Both the position numbers and the translations under genes were made by a program. From the NCBI GenBank assembly GCA_030562195.1, contig CM060203.1, positions 16,310,534 to 16,374,533 of the forward strand: a stretch of DNA of 64,000 nt, given 5' to 3'. Of this stretch, positions 10,400 through 21,660 are shown in pieces. Source of the DNA: Nipponacmea schrenckii. Its lineage: Eukaryota; Mollusca; Gastropoda; Lottiidae. The notes below the pieces were generated by a model, which made no database searches, had not been told where the DNA came from, and was given only the letters and a program-made list of their open reading frames with translations. Each line of letters begins with the position of its first letter. The first letter of the stretch is position 1.

Positions 10400-12220
10400 A
10401 TATTGGAATGGTGGTACAAATAATTAATCATGTTATATATTCCCATGTTACCCTATTCTTCTTTATTTCATCTAATGACATGTGTAAATTGTGTTGAAAC
10501 GTTATGTACCTGGTTATTATTAATATAAGATATATCCTTTATGTTCTTTAACAGAAGGACTTGTAACATTATTTCTTTAGTAACATACAATCAAATTTGC
10601 TTGGATACGTTGTAGAATGTTGGATTTAATTTCTAATCTCGATTGGCATGTGAAAGTCTGATGACCTTGAATAAAGTCATCTTCACTCAGAATTCCAGTC
10701 CACTCAGGTGAACATGGGTATGGATAATCATCAAAAATGTTTGGCCAAGGACCAGCTGGTAGAAAGGATCCCTGTCACAGACTTGTGAAAATAGATTTTA
10801 ATCTTTGAAAAATATAGATCTTTCTTTCTTTATTTTTTAAAGCAATTCACTGCATTTTATAATACTGGAAAGGTTTCTATAGCAGCCAAGGCATAATTCA
10901 AAGTTTGTAATAAATAATTTCAGACTGAAAAGTGATAAATGAAATCAATCTTTATCAAACAATAGTTGAATAGTCACCTACCCTTCTGAAAATGTACTTG
11001 AAAATGTCTGGATGCTTATTTCAAGCCTTGAGGCTAGTGCTTTATTTATAAGAATTTTATTCTCAAAGCAATCAAACATAAGAATATAATGTTAAACGAA
11101 ATCCATTTGCATCTCAGAAATGGAGTTTTACACCCTATTCTTTAGCCACTCAAAGATAGCATGTTCAACTAATTCTCCTACCACACAACAATTTTGAGAA
11201 TTATAAATAAGCAAATTATATCCTTTAAAAAATTTTGAGTTATTTCAAGTCCCGATATATATAAAGAAATATATCAATAACCAATAATTTACGGTACACC
11301 AAAACACTATTGTTATGTCCTATATCCCCAGACGTAGCACAGATATACGATGACCTAACAATGAAAGACTATTGTTTAGTATGACTATATAGTCAATAGT
11401 TGGGATGATAAATAATTAATTAGTCATGAATAATGACTGATTGTCAATTAGTAACATGGTTGGCAGTCATCATCAACTAATATATAATTAATACTCTGTT
11501 TCTAATTAGGCCAAGAAATATACCATTTAATATGCCTTTTTCACAGTATAATCAAAATTAGACTAAAATTTCCTTCTGTTTTATCTTTAATAGCTGTTAT
11601 ATTTTATTCAATCACTTCCATTAAGGTCCAAAGAGAGGGCTCTTATACATGCATGAAATTAGCGGGTTTTTTGTTTGACCAAAAATTATAGTGATAAAAT
11701 AGATTCATTACATCAATTACCTGAAGAGAAAATAAGCCATTAAAATAAATTGGAAGGAAATTTATTAATGGAATCGATACTACCGGTATTAAGTTTGCAG
11801 GAGATAAAACCACGCCTAGCAACGGAAATGTCATGATGGAAATAGTTCTAGAACGACTTACAGCCCACCCTTTTCCAGAAATTTCATGCCCAAAATATGC
11901 AAATCAATATAATTCTCTATAGAAAAATTTGTGCTCATCTTAATTTTTTGTTTGTTTGTCCACAAAGTCATTTTTATTTAAAGCTGAAATTTCAATTCTA
12001 ATGAAAATAATTGGCGAAATACCGACATATTGACAATACAGTAATTTATAAGTATGTCAGGATGACATTCTGTTATCCAGCTGGTAATCTGATTATATCT
12101 TATTACTGTTGTTTCTGTAATTAGGACATAATCCAAGATTACAAGATATGTGTGTGGGAAGGGAGCCAATAATAATGTCAATTAGGTTTAAAGAGGTAGT
12201 TATGTTTATAAACATTTTCA
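10400..12220. other. Intron, no other recognisable feature
   Basis: Intron between linker and PDZ exons. A dispersed-repeat patch at 10650-10790 (ggccaaggaccagctggtag) recurs at 25.9-26.1, 50.2-50.5 and 62.9 kb. A SINE-tail scrap is at 11115-11140. The rest is AT-rich with no coding signal. Confidence 0.5.
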
Positions 12221-12224
12221 AGCA

Positions 12225-12550
12225 AGTGGTCTAATGAAGAGGAGTTACGCCAAGCAGTGTGCAATGAAGGAAATTTTGCCAGGACAACTCGATGGGTTTT
12301 TATATGCGATCCCAACTGTCTGGGGATGTTGAAAGTGCAAGTGCACGTGCAAAAAGAGTTTATGTTTATTCCCATGGGTTGATATTATACAGGACCATGT
12401 TCTCTTGTATTGGACCTAATGCTGATCCATGTAAAATAAAGAGTCTACATGTATGTTTGTCCCCATGAGCAGAATGTCAGACAGGACCATATTGGACCTA
12501 ATTCTGACCCATGTAGAATAAAATAGTTTGATATTTCTGTTATATAAAGA
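12225..12550 (-). repeat. SINE fragment followed by two units of an 86-bp repeat
   Basis: 12225-12340 matches the SINE core (agcagtgtgcaatgaaggaa, tttgccaggaca). 12388-12535 carries 'ggaccatgttctcttgtatt', 'cctaat-ctga-ccatgta-aataaa' and 'gtccccatgagcagaatgtc', the same unit as the array at 36.5-37.0 kb. Confidence 0.8.
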
Positions 12551-12564
12551 TGATATCAACTTAC

Positions 12565-13590
12565 CTTGTTATCCTTATTTTTACTATTATTATTATTGTT
12601 ATTAACATGAACTAATCCAAAAGCTACATCTGATCCAATACGACATTGTTTGATCACATATTGAGCAATATCATCCACAGAATCTAGGTTTCCAGAAGAA
12701 TTATGCCTAGTATTCTTTTCCTTTCCATTGACAAGTCTTGGATTGGAAGTTGAATGAGGTCTATGTGAACTTGATCCCAGACTAAGTCTATTCAGGGAAC
12801 CTTTGTAACTAACAGATCTGGAAGGTGATGTTGATGGTCGAGGTGAGGATTTGGCACTACTAGATCTATTAGGGGATGAAGTTGTTCTGTTAACAGTTCT
12901 ATGGTTCGTAGATCTTCCATGAGAAAATGAACTGGTTCTAGATGACCTCAGATTTACAGTCTTAGGAGATCTGTTACCTACTCTAAAACTAACCGATTTG
13001 GACGAGGTGATGTTTTGAACTGAACCTAATCGTTTTAATGAAGACTTGAAAGACTGGGGTGGTATATCCAAAACACTTCCTGTAGAATTAGATCTTTTAG
13101 TTCGGAGCAATTGATTTTGTTCTATAATGGCACTTGAAAGAGAATAGCGTTTTTTAGCCTGTTTGTTGCCCGGAGGAACCCTGTTGGTCTGTGTTGAAAC
13201 AGGCTCTTCAATATCAAATAGTCCGACACCACGCGTTTTGGTTTTTCTATCACAGGTTGACGCAGTTTCGATCTTAAAACAGGCTGCGTACGTTTTAATT
13301 TTACTCTTGGTTTTTTCATAATTGGAGATTTAGATTTGTCTGTATCACTTCTGGAGAGTTCACTGATAGAGGAAGAATTGGATGTTACTGAACTGCGGGC
13401 AGACGATAAGGAAGTATCGTCAGATTGTTTGACCGGTGCCATTTGAGAATCCAATGAATAATGTCTTGGAGCAGACGCACATGATGTTAAATCAGAAGTT
13501 GAACGTAATCTAGGTTGATATTTGTGCTGGATTGGTTTAACTTTAATTTTTCCTGCTTTTTCTATGGGCGTTGCCATAAAAACCAACATA
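12565..13590 (-). CDS. PTPN4: PTPN4 exon: large Ser-rich basic linker, with apparent frameshift
   Basis: Two overlapping minus-strand frames form one long exon. The upstream frame runs from about 13590 and includes KYQPRLRSTSDLTSC, PVKQSDDTSLSSARSSV and KKPRVKLKRTQPVLRSK. The downstream frame includes DIEEPVSTQTNRVPPGNKQ and KKRYSLSS, then a run of S/R/T-rich sequence (RSSRTSSFSHGRS, SSPNRSSSAKSSPRP). It ends in a poly-Asn stretch from an AAT-type repeat at 12576-12602 and KNKDNK before donor gtaagttgat. The frames differ by one missing base somewhere in 13230-13320; both stay open there, so the exact point is uncertain. The 5' boundary is also uncertain: an in-frame TGA lies near 13596 and no good phase-0 acceptor is evident. 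An internal ATG (MATPIEKAGKIK) could be an alternative start. Confidence 0.75.
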
Positions 13591-13726
13591 TTGCTTTCAC
13601 ATTCTCATCTCCTCTAATCGTAGGCTACGATACACAATCCCTGCTTTCTACCTCAAATAATCAATTTAAAGTACAGATACTTTTTTCAGTTCTTTCTAAA
13701 ATTTCAAAAGATGAAACAAAGAGGTT

Positions 13727-13989
13727 GTAAAGATGTTTTCTAAACTTTTTAGGTATATGGGGACACTTATGGCATCAATTAGCATCATTCCAATTTTCAA
13801 TTTTATACAGTAAGAGTTCTATAAGGTCACTTTCCCAAATATGTAAGGCCTTTGCGATACTGACAGCATCAAACACACAGCTTTAGTGGTATTGCAGGAA
13901 CCAAAGAAGTCGGACTGAAAATTGGAATGGTGCAAATTGATGCTATCAGTGTCCTTGATACACATAAAAAATTTAGAAAATCTTTTTAC
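13727..13989. mobile_element. Foldback MITE family 3, complete copy
   Basis: Left arm gtaaagatgttttctaaact through cattccaattttc (13727-13799) and right arm gaaaattggaatggtgcaaa through aatctttttac (13914-13989) are inverted over about 72 bp. The inner part carries 'gtggtattgcaggaacc'. Diverged copies or ends occur at 7740, 15020, 21150, 46305, 47430, 49050 and 50750. No coding capacity. Confidence 0.85.
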
Positions 13990-14500
13990 AACCACTTTAA
14001 TCCCTAACAACATAGCAACCACAACCTTAAAAACAAACTTTCTTTTCTAAATGGAAGAAATAAACTTTTTCAGAGAAAATAATCCAATTCATATTTGAAG
14101 TAAGTTATCTAATGAAACTAATGAATTAAAGAATTAATAATTAAAACACATTCAGATGCTCTAGGCCAGTATCTCTTAAGTTTTTTATTTATTAGGTAAT
14201 ACAATGAAAACTCCATACGTCAGTGATAGCCAAGCCTACACAACAATAATTTCCTTCGTTTTGATTTTCATTGGCTGCATAAATCTACTCATCATTATAC
14301 TGTCTAGTAGACAATATCAATTATTAATAGATTATTGAAGTCCTATTCACACTACAGCTACCCAATTAATAGCTCTCAAGAAATCTGAGCCTTTATTCTC
14401 GAAAACTTAACTTTAATAGATGATTTTAGTGTTCCAGTCATCTGCTTGATCAATCACCAAAATTCATTGCAGTGCGTTCTTTGATATAGAACCACAACAT

Positions 14501-14985
14501 ATCAAAATAGTTTGATATAATACTAGTAGGACAACTTATCAAAATAGTTTGATATAATACTAGGACAACTCATCGAAATAGTTTGATATAATTCTAGGAC
14601 AACTCATCAAAATAGTTTGATATAATTCTAGGACAACTCATCAAAATAGTTTGATATAATACTAGTAGGACAACTTATCAAAATAGTTTGATATAATACT
14701 AGGACAACTCATCAAAATAGTTTGATATAATTCTAGGACAACTCATCAAAATAGTTTGATATAATTCTAGGATAACTCATCAAAATAGTTTGATATAATT
14801 CTAGGACAACTCATCAAAATAGTTTGATATAATTCTAGGACAACTCATCAAAATAGTTTGAAATAATTCTAGGACAACTCATCAAAATAGTTTGATATAA
14901 TTCTAGGACAACTCATCAAAATAGTTTGATATAATTCAAGGACAACTCATCAAAATAGTTTGAAATAATTCTAGAACCACAACTC
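14501..14985. repeat. Minisatellite, 34-bp unit, about 14 copies
   Basis: Units of atcaaaatagtttgatataa-ttctaggacaactc. A subset carries an extra 'tag' (actagtaggac), giving two unit variants that recur in order, a sign of higher-order duplication. Confidence 0.95.
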
Positions 14986-15019
14986 CTCAAATAGTTGATA
15001 CTACTATTCAAGGACCACA

Positions 15020-15478
15020 ACTAATGGTATAGACTGAAGCAAATTGGTTCTATCACTATAAGTGTCTCTGATACACATACAAATTCTAAGAAAACTGTTT
15101 TTAAATCATTTGTTTTTAAGGTACCCTAATGTTTAAAAGAAAACAATAGTCACCATCAAGGAGTCAATTCCAAAAAAAAGGTTTATATCAAGAATTCTAC
15201 CATATATGTCCATCCTTTTAATGCAAATATCACGCATTATATGTTATTTGTCTCATAAACAACTTCAGTATGAGAGTCATAAACCTATACTTCACTCTAT
15301 TTTAAAAATACATAATTCATAAACAGGACACAGACAACAATAAATTACATACCATAAACATCATTTATGAATCTTACAAACTTCAAAAACATTGTCAGAT
15401 ATAAGCTTATCATGCATAATATCCTGATAGCAACAAAAATATTGCCTACACATATTCTCAATACAATTTAAGCACGGT
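15020..15478. other. Intron with family-3 MITE end, otherwise unremarkable
   Basis: 15020-15120 resembles the family-3 right arm (aagtgtctctgatacacata, tctaagaaaactg). The remaining part to the next minisatellite is AT-rich with no coding signal. Confidence 0.5.
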
Positions 15479-15895
15479 GATATCCTAGGGTATTATCTTC
15501 TAACACTGTTTCAAGGATATCCTAGGGTCTTATCTTCTAACACTGTTTCAAGGATATCCTATTGTCTTATCTTCTAACACTGTTACTAGGATATCCTATT
15601 GTCTTATCTTCTAACACTGTTTCAAGGATATCCTAGGGTCTTATCTTCTAACACTGTGTCTAGGATATCCTAGGGTCTTATCTTCTAACTCTGTTTCAAG
15701 GATATCCTAGGGTCTTATCTTCTAACACTGTTTCTAGGATATCCTAGGGTATTATCTTCTAACACTGTTACTAGGATATCCTAGGGTCTTATCTTCTAAC
15801 TCTGTTTCTAGGATATCCTAGGTTCTTATCTTCTAACACTGTTTTCTACGACATCCTACAGTCTTAGATCTAACAATATTTTTAGGATATCCTGG
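15479..15895. repeat. Minisatellite, 37-bp unit, about 11 copies, palindromic core
   Basis: Units of aggatatcctagggtcttat-cttctaacactgtttca. Each contains the perfect palindrome AGGATATCCT, usually followed by CCTAGG. Variants (tttca / tttct / ttact; agggt / attgt) alternate. Confidence 0.95.
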
Positions 15896-16189
15896 CTGTT
15901 TCCAGTTTTGAGAATATGTTGTCTGAACTTGGGTTGAATACCCCCATTCCACCCGTTTTGCTCACTTAATATAAGCTGTAAACAAGCCAGTATAAATCTA
16001 TACATCTGATGCATCACAGCCTATTTCTCTGATAGGCCTAATTATCCTAGACACAAGAATATCTATATTCATTAAAAGAGCAAACTAACACTTCATATTG
16101 ATTATTTTTAACCAGATATTTACATTTCCAATATTTGTTGTATAATATCAGGACATGCAATGAAATGAATTTTAAGTCTTACTTGTTTT

Positions 16190-16450
16190 ACCAACAGCAA
16201 CACCATGCAGTGTGCAATGAGGTAAGTTTTCTCAAAATAGCAGCATACGCCTATTTTTTTTTTCAATTTCCAACTGTCGTGGAATCCTTAACATGCAGAG
16301 CAAATAGCAGGGGTCTAGGGGCCTAGGTATATGGCTCTGTCAAAATGACGAGATGCTTTTTCCATGTCAGCCATTTCGAACTCCATCACTCCATCAAAAC
16401 GCCAGGTTTTGACCTGGACCTTCATGACCTCCATGAGCCACTGCAGCTCT
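16190..16450 (-). repeat. SINE copy (minus strand), near complete
   Basis: Carries the tail core (aacaccatgcagtgtgcaat), ccaactgtcgtggaatcctt, tttttccatgtcagcc and the complement of the tRNA-like head (gacctggaccttcatgacct, gagccactgcagctc). Confidence 0.8.
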
Positions 16451-16849
16451 TATGACATCAGAAAAATGTCATTAATATAAACCTATTATATTTAATATAT
16501 CAGAAACATCAAACTGATCAAGCACTATGACTTATTACTTGGCCAGGTGCTGCAGCACATAACACCAATTTGTGAAGAGGGGGTTTAATACATGTATATA
16601 TCCAATATACATGTATAACAGACTATATAAGGTGCTTATCACAATTATATGTTATCATACAGACTACAGAATGATATGATGACATAATCATGTCAGCGAC
16701 AAGCTGGGTTATTATGATAACTAATCAGACTGTAGGTTATCATAATAAATATCACTGACACTCCACAGATTTTCATTATAACTAAGTTTTATCAGCATGT
16801 TATAAGGCTGAGGATATTGTTACAGTAGTATACTACTTTGACACACACT

Positions 16850-17120
16850 GCCTTAGTTTGCACAAGGTCAACAATGTCTAATACCTTGACTGCAACAGCC
16901 ACTATTTTTGTATAACAGAAGTTTATAAATTTGATTTGATTGTACACCAGCAATTACAGCCAATCAAAGCCCACATCAGAAAAACTAAACACTCTGACTT
17001 GTTGACTTTCTTTTGAGGGCTGTGATTGATTGTATTCGCTGACATACGGTCCAATGAAATCTTTAGAATCTTCTCTTATACAAGTATAGTGACTTGACCT
17101 TGTCAAAAGCTACTTCACGA
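16850..17120. mobile_element. Foldback MITE family 1, copy
   Basis: Left arm ataccttgactgcaacagcc, inner tgattgtacaccag and ttacagccaatcaaagcc, then inverted gattgattgtattcgctgac and a right arm ending in tatacaagtatagtgacttg. The arms are diverged but in the right order. Confidence 0.7.
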
Positions 17121-17379
17121 AAAAAGGTTCCTCTTATGTTCTTCTGTGGTTATAGTGCCAAGTCCAAAATTCAATAGACACTGCCTATTCTATATTATTT
17201 CCTCACACTTATATAATAAATGTTTGGACACTCAACGTACTGTTATTCAGATAAAATATCAAACAAATTGTCATCTGTTGTGACCTATTGGTCAAATCAA
17301 AAATACACAAAAATCAACAACTCAACACAAATGAGAGATAGTGTTGTATTGGGTTCTATTCTGCATCAAATGAACTACA

Positions 17380-17580
17380 AAGACAAGCAACACCTTGCTG
17401 TGTACAATGAGTGAAATTTTGCCAAAACAGGCATCAGCCTACTCTTTGTGTAATTTCCTACTGTGGAGGGATCTTTAATGTAGCACAGAGGGCCTTGGTT
17501 TATTATCGCATGCAAACATCTTTTTCATGACAGCCCATCAGGACTGTTGATTGAGCCATATATACCGATCATGACCAAAT
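17380..17580 (-). repeat. SINE fragment
   Basis: Shows caacaccttgctgtgtacaa, gaaattttgccaaaacaggc, tggagggatctttaatgtag and ggccttggtttatt, in SINE order on the minus strand; the tRNA head is missing or degraded. Confidence 0.75.
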
Positions 17581-18600
17581 GTATATCTAAAATGACCGGT
17601 TGAAAATAGGATCCATCGGTCATCAAGTGTAGGTCACCAGTACCGAATTCAATGTAACCATAACGAAGAAAATTCTGGACGATAATAGCTATCCAGTCAT
17701 TGAGAATTATTCTATTAGTAATAAAGTTGACGGAAAGTTCTATTCAATATAACTGACGAGTTATTTATTATAAATAAAAAAAATTAATTTATTAAAATTT
17801 TTTTTCGGTTTTCTCGTGATCAACCAGAAGTACAACATCAGTGGAAGTCATCTTAAAATCGTCATTTGTAACTTTGAAAAAATTATTTAATTACTGTAGA
17901 TGTTTGAATGATCGGATTGTTTTCACTGAGCCACCACAGCTGCCTGAGATCATGTTGGAAAGTCGCAAAGTCGCTTTAGTCACAGTTTTTACATATATAT
18001 ATCGCCATGGTTACTTAGTATTAAAAACAGTGAAAAACAATTAAGTATGTCAAATCAATAACTCTTTAATAATTTCACCTTTTGCCTCCTATTGATTAGT
18101 TTTCTACTTAAATCTGAAGTACATATTTTATTTGGATATTGAAATCTATTCAATAGGTCAGGAACATTAAAGATTTGTGTCTTAAAAATCTATAATAATA
18201 TTCAATTTAACATAAAAAGGAAAACATTTCAGAAGCCAGTTATATGAAGTTAACACTTTGAACCCTCTGTGTGTAATTTAGATAGAATATCATATACCCT
18301 GAGCTCCAAGCAATATTTCTTAATTTGTATGACGTTAATGTTGTTTGACGTCGCTTGACAACAGCCGGTTTACCGGCTCATAAGGTATATATATCATATA
18401 AGGACCGGATTCTAGGGTTGAAAGGATTAATAGTACCTAAAGACATTGTAATAAGTTGTTTTTTTAAGTCCATCTTTTGCATCTTTTCCTTTAAACTAGA
18501 TTTCTGTGGTTTCTGTAGTCAGGCTTTAATCTTGGTTTGTCTGGTACCATTGAATAAGTCACATATTTCTAGTAAATGAGTACTGATTATCAGAGAAAGA
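17580..18600. other. Intron, no recognised feature
   Basis: Shares 'ttactgtagatgtttga' (17893) with 7073. Otherwise AT-rich unique sequence. Two short open frames on the plus strand have no recognisable protein. Confidence 0.45.
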
Positions 18601-18601
18601 T

Positions 18602-18962
18602 CAATTCCAAGAAGTTTGACCACTGACCAGCTTGCTCGCTAACCTGAAGGTAAACAGTTCGATCCTGGCAAAGGTAGAGATGAGCCTTCCGATAATGTAA
18701 CCCAGTTTCCCTGTGTCAGTGATGCAAATTGTCAAGGCTGACATGAAAAAAGCATCTAGTCGTTCGATTGAACAAAAAACAAAGGGCCTGCATGCTACAG
18801 ATTGTGTATGTTAAAGATCCCTCAACAGTTGGAAATTGCAAAAAGAGTAGGCTAATGCCGCAGTCCTGGCAAAATTTCCCTCATTGCACCCTGCATGGTG
18901 TTGCTAACCTTCATTAGCCCCAATAGGTGCAGAAGAGTAGGATGTTAAACTCCATTCCATTT
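18602..18962 (+). mobile_element. tRNA-derived SINE, complete plus-strand copy
   Basis: Read on the plus strand, a tRNA-like head (gctcgctaacctgaagg then acagttcgatcctggcaaag, B-box GTTCGATCC) is followed by the body (catgaaaaaagcatctagtc, ttaaagatccctcaacagtt, aaattgcaaaaagagtaggc) and the tail ggcaaaatttccctcattgc, ending gtaggatgttaaactccatt. This is the only near-full copy in plus orientation and fixes the polarity of the family. Confidence 0.85.
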
Positions 18963-19210
18963 CAATTTTCGAAGTTCACATTGTCAAGTGAACATCTATA
19001 TGGTTACAAGAACGAAAAAAAAATCCCTTTAAATGTATTACAAAGACAAGAAGGACTATTGAAGTTGTATATCTTAGATATATCTTTACTTAACCACATT
19101 GTTTACTTCAAGTCAACATTGTCTTATCTTCATTCTGTTTTACTTGACACTTAATTCTCAAAACAGAAATGCAGTGAATCGAGTTTTATTCTTGAGTCAC
19201 AAAAATTGAA

Positions 19211-19383
19211 GACAACTGGAAGAAAATTGGAATGGTGAATATTGATACTAAGAAAACTGGAAGAAAATTAGAATGGTGCAAATTGATACTAAGAAAAAAG
19301 GAAGAAGATTGGAATGGTGAAAATTGTTACTAAGAAAACTTGAAGAAAACTGGACGAATATTGGAATGGTACAAAATGATATA
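19211..19383. repeat. 41-bp minisatellite, left segment (about 4 copies)
   Basis: Units of aagaaaactggaagaaaatt-ggaatggtgcaaattgatact. The unit equals the end of MITE family 3. The array is interrupted at 19384 by the TA-flanked element and resumes at 20936. Confidence 0.9.
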
Positions 19384-20933
19384 CCGTATATTTCCGTGTA
19401 TAATGCGCAGGTTTTTGCCATAAAATGGGCCCAACAAAGAGGGGGTGCGCACTATATACGGGTAAATAAATTTGGAGTATTTTTTCCCAACGAAAATGCC
19501 GCAAGTCGATGTTAAGGATCCGCCATTTTGTCTTCCTTCATCGACACTCGCGGTAAAATTGATTTGTGTAAAAGATTGAATTATGATTTTAATAACGGCC
19601 CAATATGATTAATATCTTATAGATTAAATATTTATTGTTAAATATTTGAACAAAACTAAAATGATTCAAGTTAATAACTTTGTTTTTAAAATGGAAAATG
19701 TTACGTGAAGACGAGAGGTACCAACAAAAATAATGATAACGGGCAAAGCATTTTCAATGGCTTTTATAGTAGGAACAATGGATTGTCATGCTTGATGACA
19801 TGCCTCAATACGTAATCGAGTCTTGCCTGAATATAAATACGGTTACCAGAATAACTGAGTTTTAATATAATCCATTGTTTTCCTAATTATTCATCAGATA
19901 TGATACACAAGGTTCACGCCGTCAATTTTTTTCATTTCCGTTGAGAGGCAATACTAGTTGATAAATCTATGCGGGGGGTAAAAGCAGACGATTGAGCGAA
20001 TCGTGTCACTCCAGCGATGATTAAAGACTTAATTAAGAAAGACAATGATATTTATTTACGTTAAACAAACGAAACAATCACAATTAAGTATTCACACAAA
20101 AGGAACTGACGCAATATCATGATTATTATTCGCATTATGATTACAAGTATAATGGGGCCTATTAGTCTTACACCAAGTCAGTTACCGTTAGACCTTCGAA
20201 TTCCTGTCAATGATATCTTCTTCAATACGTCTAAGTTTACCGGGTAATTGCACATTTTTCTTCAAGATGAATATCATCCTCGGTAGGGTCCATAGCATTA
20301 AAAATACCGAATCAGGTGAGAAGCTTAATAGAGCGGTATCTCAGTTAAGTTGTGTACAATTTATCGATTAGTATAATAATCAAGTATTCACACAAAATGA
20401 ACTGACGCAATATCATGATTATTATTGGCATTATGATTACAAGTATAATCGGGCCTATTAGTCTTACACCAAGTCAGTTACCGTTAGCCCTTCGAATTCC
20501 TGTCAATGATATCTTCTTCAATACGTCAAAGTTTACCGGGTAATTGCACATTTTTCTTCAAGATGAATATCATCCTCGGTACCGTAAATTAATAGCATGA
20601 TACATGATTTATAAATAACACTCAATAATACCATTACGAGAGATTAGAAGCAATAAATACGGGATTAAAATGGATTTTATCATAAAAATAAGTAGCAGAA
20701 ACGTAAGTTGCAGTGGAACATTGTTTATTATAAAAAAAATCTATGAATGGTGACTTACGTATTGACAACTATTTCCCGATATTGGTGTCTGTGAAATGCC
20801 AACTTAAAGTCGTATTGTTGCCGCGAAAAGGGGTGAGCACTATACATGGGTAAATGAATTTTCCCCGATTTCGCGGAGGCAAGGAAGGGGTGCGCATTAT
20901 ACATGCCTGCGCACTATATTCGGAATTATACGG
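19384..20933. mobile_element. TA-flanked non-autonomous DNA element, 1,550 bp
   Basis: The ends are inverted (CCGTATATTTCCGTGTATAA left; complement CCGTATAATTCCGAATATAG right, both continuing to TGCGCAGG), with TA on each side. Subterminal 'gtgcgcactatatacgggta' recurs inverted on the right as 'ggggtgcgcattatacatg'. TA target and CCGTATA termini suggest a Tc1/mariner/pogo-type MITE (inference). No transposase frame. It interrupts a minisatellite and contains a 296-bp-spaced direct duplication. Confidence 0.8.
20086..20581. repeat. Direct duplication inside the TA element (2 x 200 bp, spacing 296)
   Basis: 20086-20285 and 20382-20581 are nearly identical (aagtattcacacaaaa through atatcatcctcggta, a few substitutions). 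Such high identity implies a recent duplication after insertion, or a sequence-assembly event. Confidence 0.9.
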
Positions 20934-20935
20934 TA

Positions 20936-21150
20936 AAGAAAACTGGAAGAAAATTGGAATGGTGCAAATTGATACTGAGAAAACTGGAAGAAAATTGGAA
21001 TGGTGCAAATTGATACTGAGAAAACTGGAAGAAAATTGGAATGGTGCAAATTGATACTGAGAAAACTGGAAGAAAATTGGAATGGTGCAAATTGATACTA
21101 AGAAAACTGGAAGAAAATTGGAATGGTGAAAATTGATACTCTCACTGTCT
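20936..21150. repeat. 41-bp minisatellite, right segment (about 5 copies)
   Basis: Continuation of the array at 19211, with units more uniform (aaaactggaagaaaattgga-atggtgcaaattgatactg). It ends in 'tgtcttcaatacacataatt' and 'aaacctctttaca', the outer end of MITE family 3, supporting its origin from that element. Confidence 0.9.
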
Positions 21151-21439
21151 TCAATACACATAATTTTTGTAAGAAACCTCTTTACAAGCCCTTTAAAAAC
21201 TTTTCCTAGTACAGTTAGTTCAATTAGATTTAATTCTGCATTTAGACTAATATATTAGACAATATGCAAATTTATTTGTCTGTCGCCCAAATACTGTCAT
21301 ATTCATCCATCTTATAAATATGTATGGCTTTACACTTTGTGTTTATGCAAATTAGATGTGTTTTAATAACTTAAATTGTATTTTTGTTTATTCCTGAGTG
21401 CGGAATGTCCATCTTTACAATGTCAAACTATTAAGAACT

Positions 21440-21660
21440 GTGTCTTATACCTTGACTGCGTTAGGCACCTTCCTTGTATCCCTGTTTCTTGAATGTCATT
21501 AATGCTACTAATGATTGATTCGCATGCCAGGAATTACAGCCTAACAGAGGCGACGTACAATCCAATTAGAGCCCTCTATTTTGTAATACAAGAAAGGTGG
21601 CTATCGTAGTCAAGGTATAAGACAAAGATCTTTCCAGCTTGTTATTGTGAAGAGGGGAAT
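21440..21660. mobile_element. Foldback MITE family 1, copy
   Basis: Left arm tcttataccttgactgcgtt, right arm aagaaaggtggctatcgtag then tcaaggtataagacaaag. Inner cgtacaatccaattagagcc. The arms pair over about 35 bp. Confidence 0.8.

Noticed and set aside
13200..13260. Tiny intron as explanation for the linker frame change
   Set aside because: Any GT-AG pair that restores frame would be about 30-40 nt, well below the size of the other introns; a one-base error is simpler.
20769..21161. 130-codon minus-strand frame
   Set aside because: Covers the MITE end and the 41-bp array; the peptide simply repeats NFLPVF-SICTIPIF.
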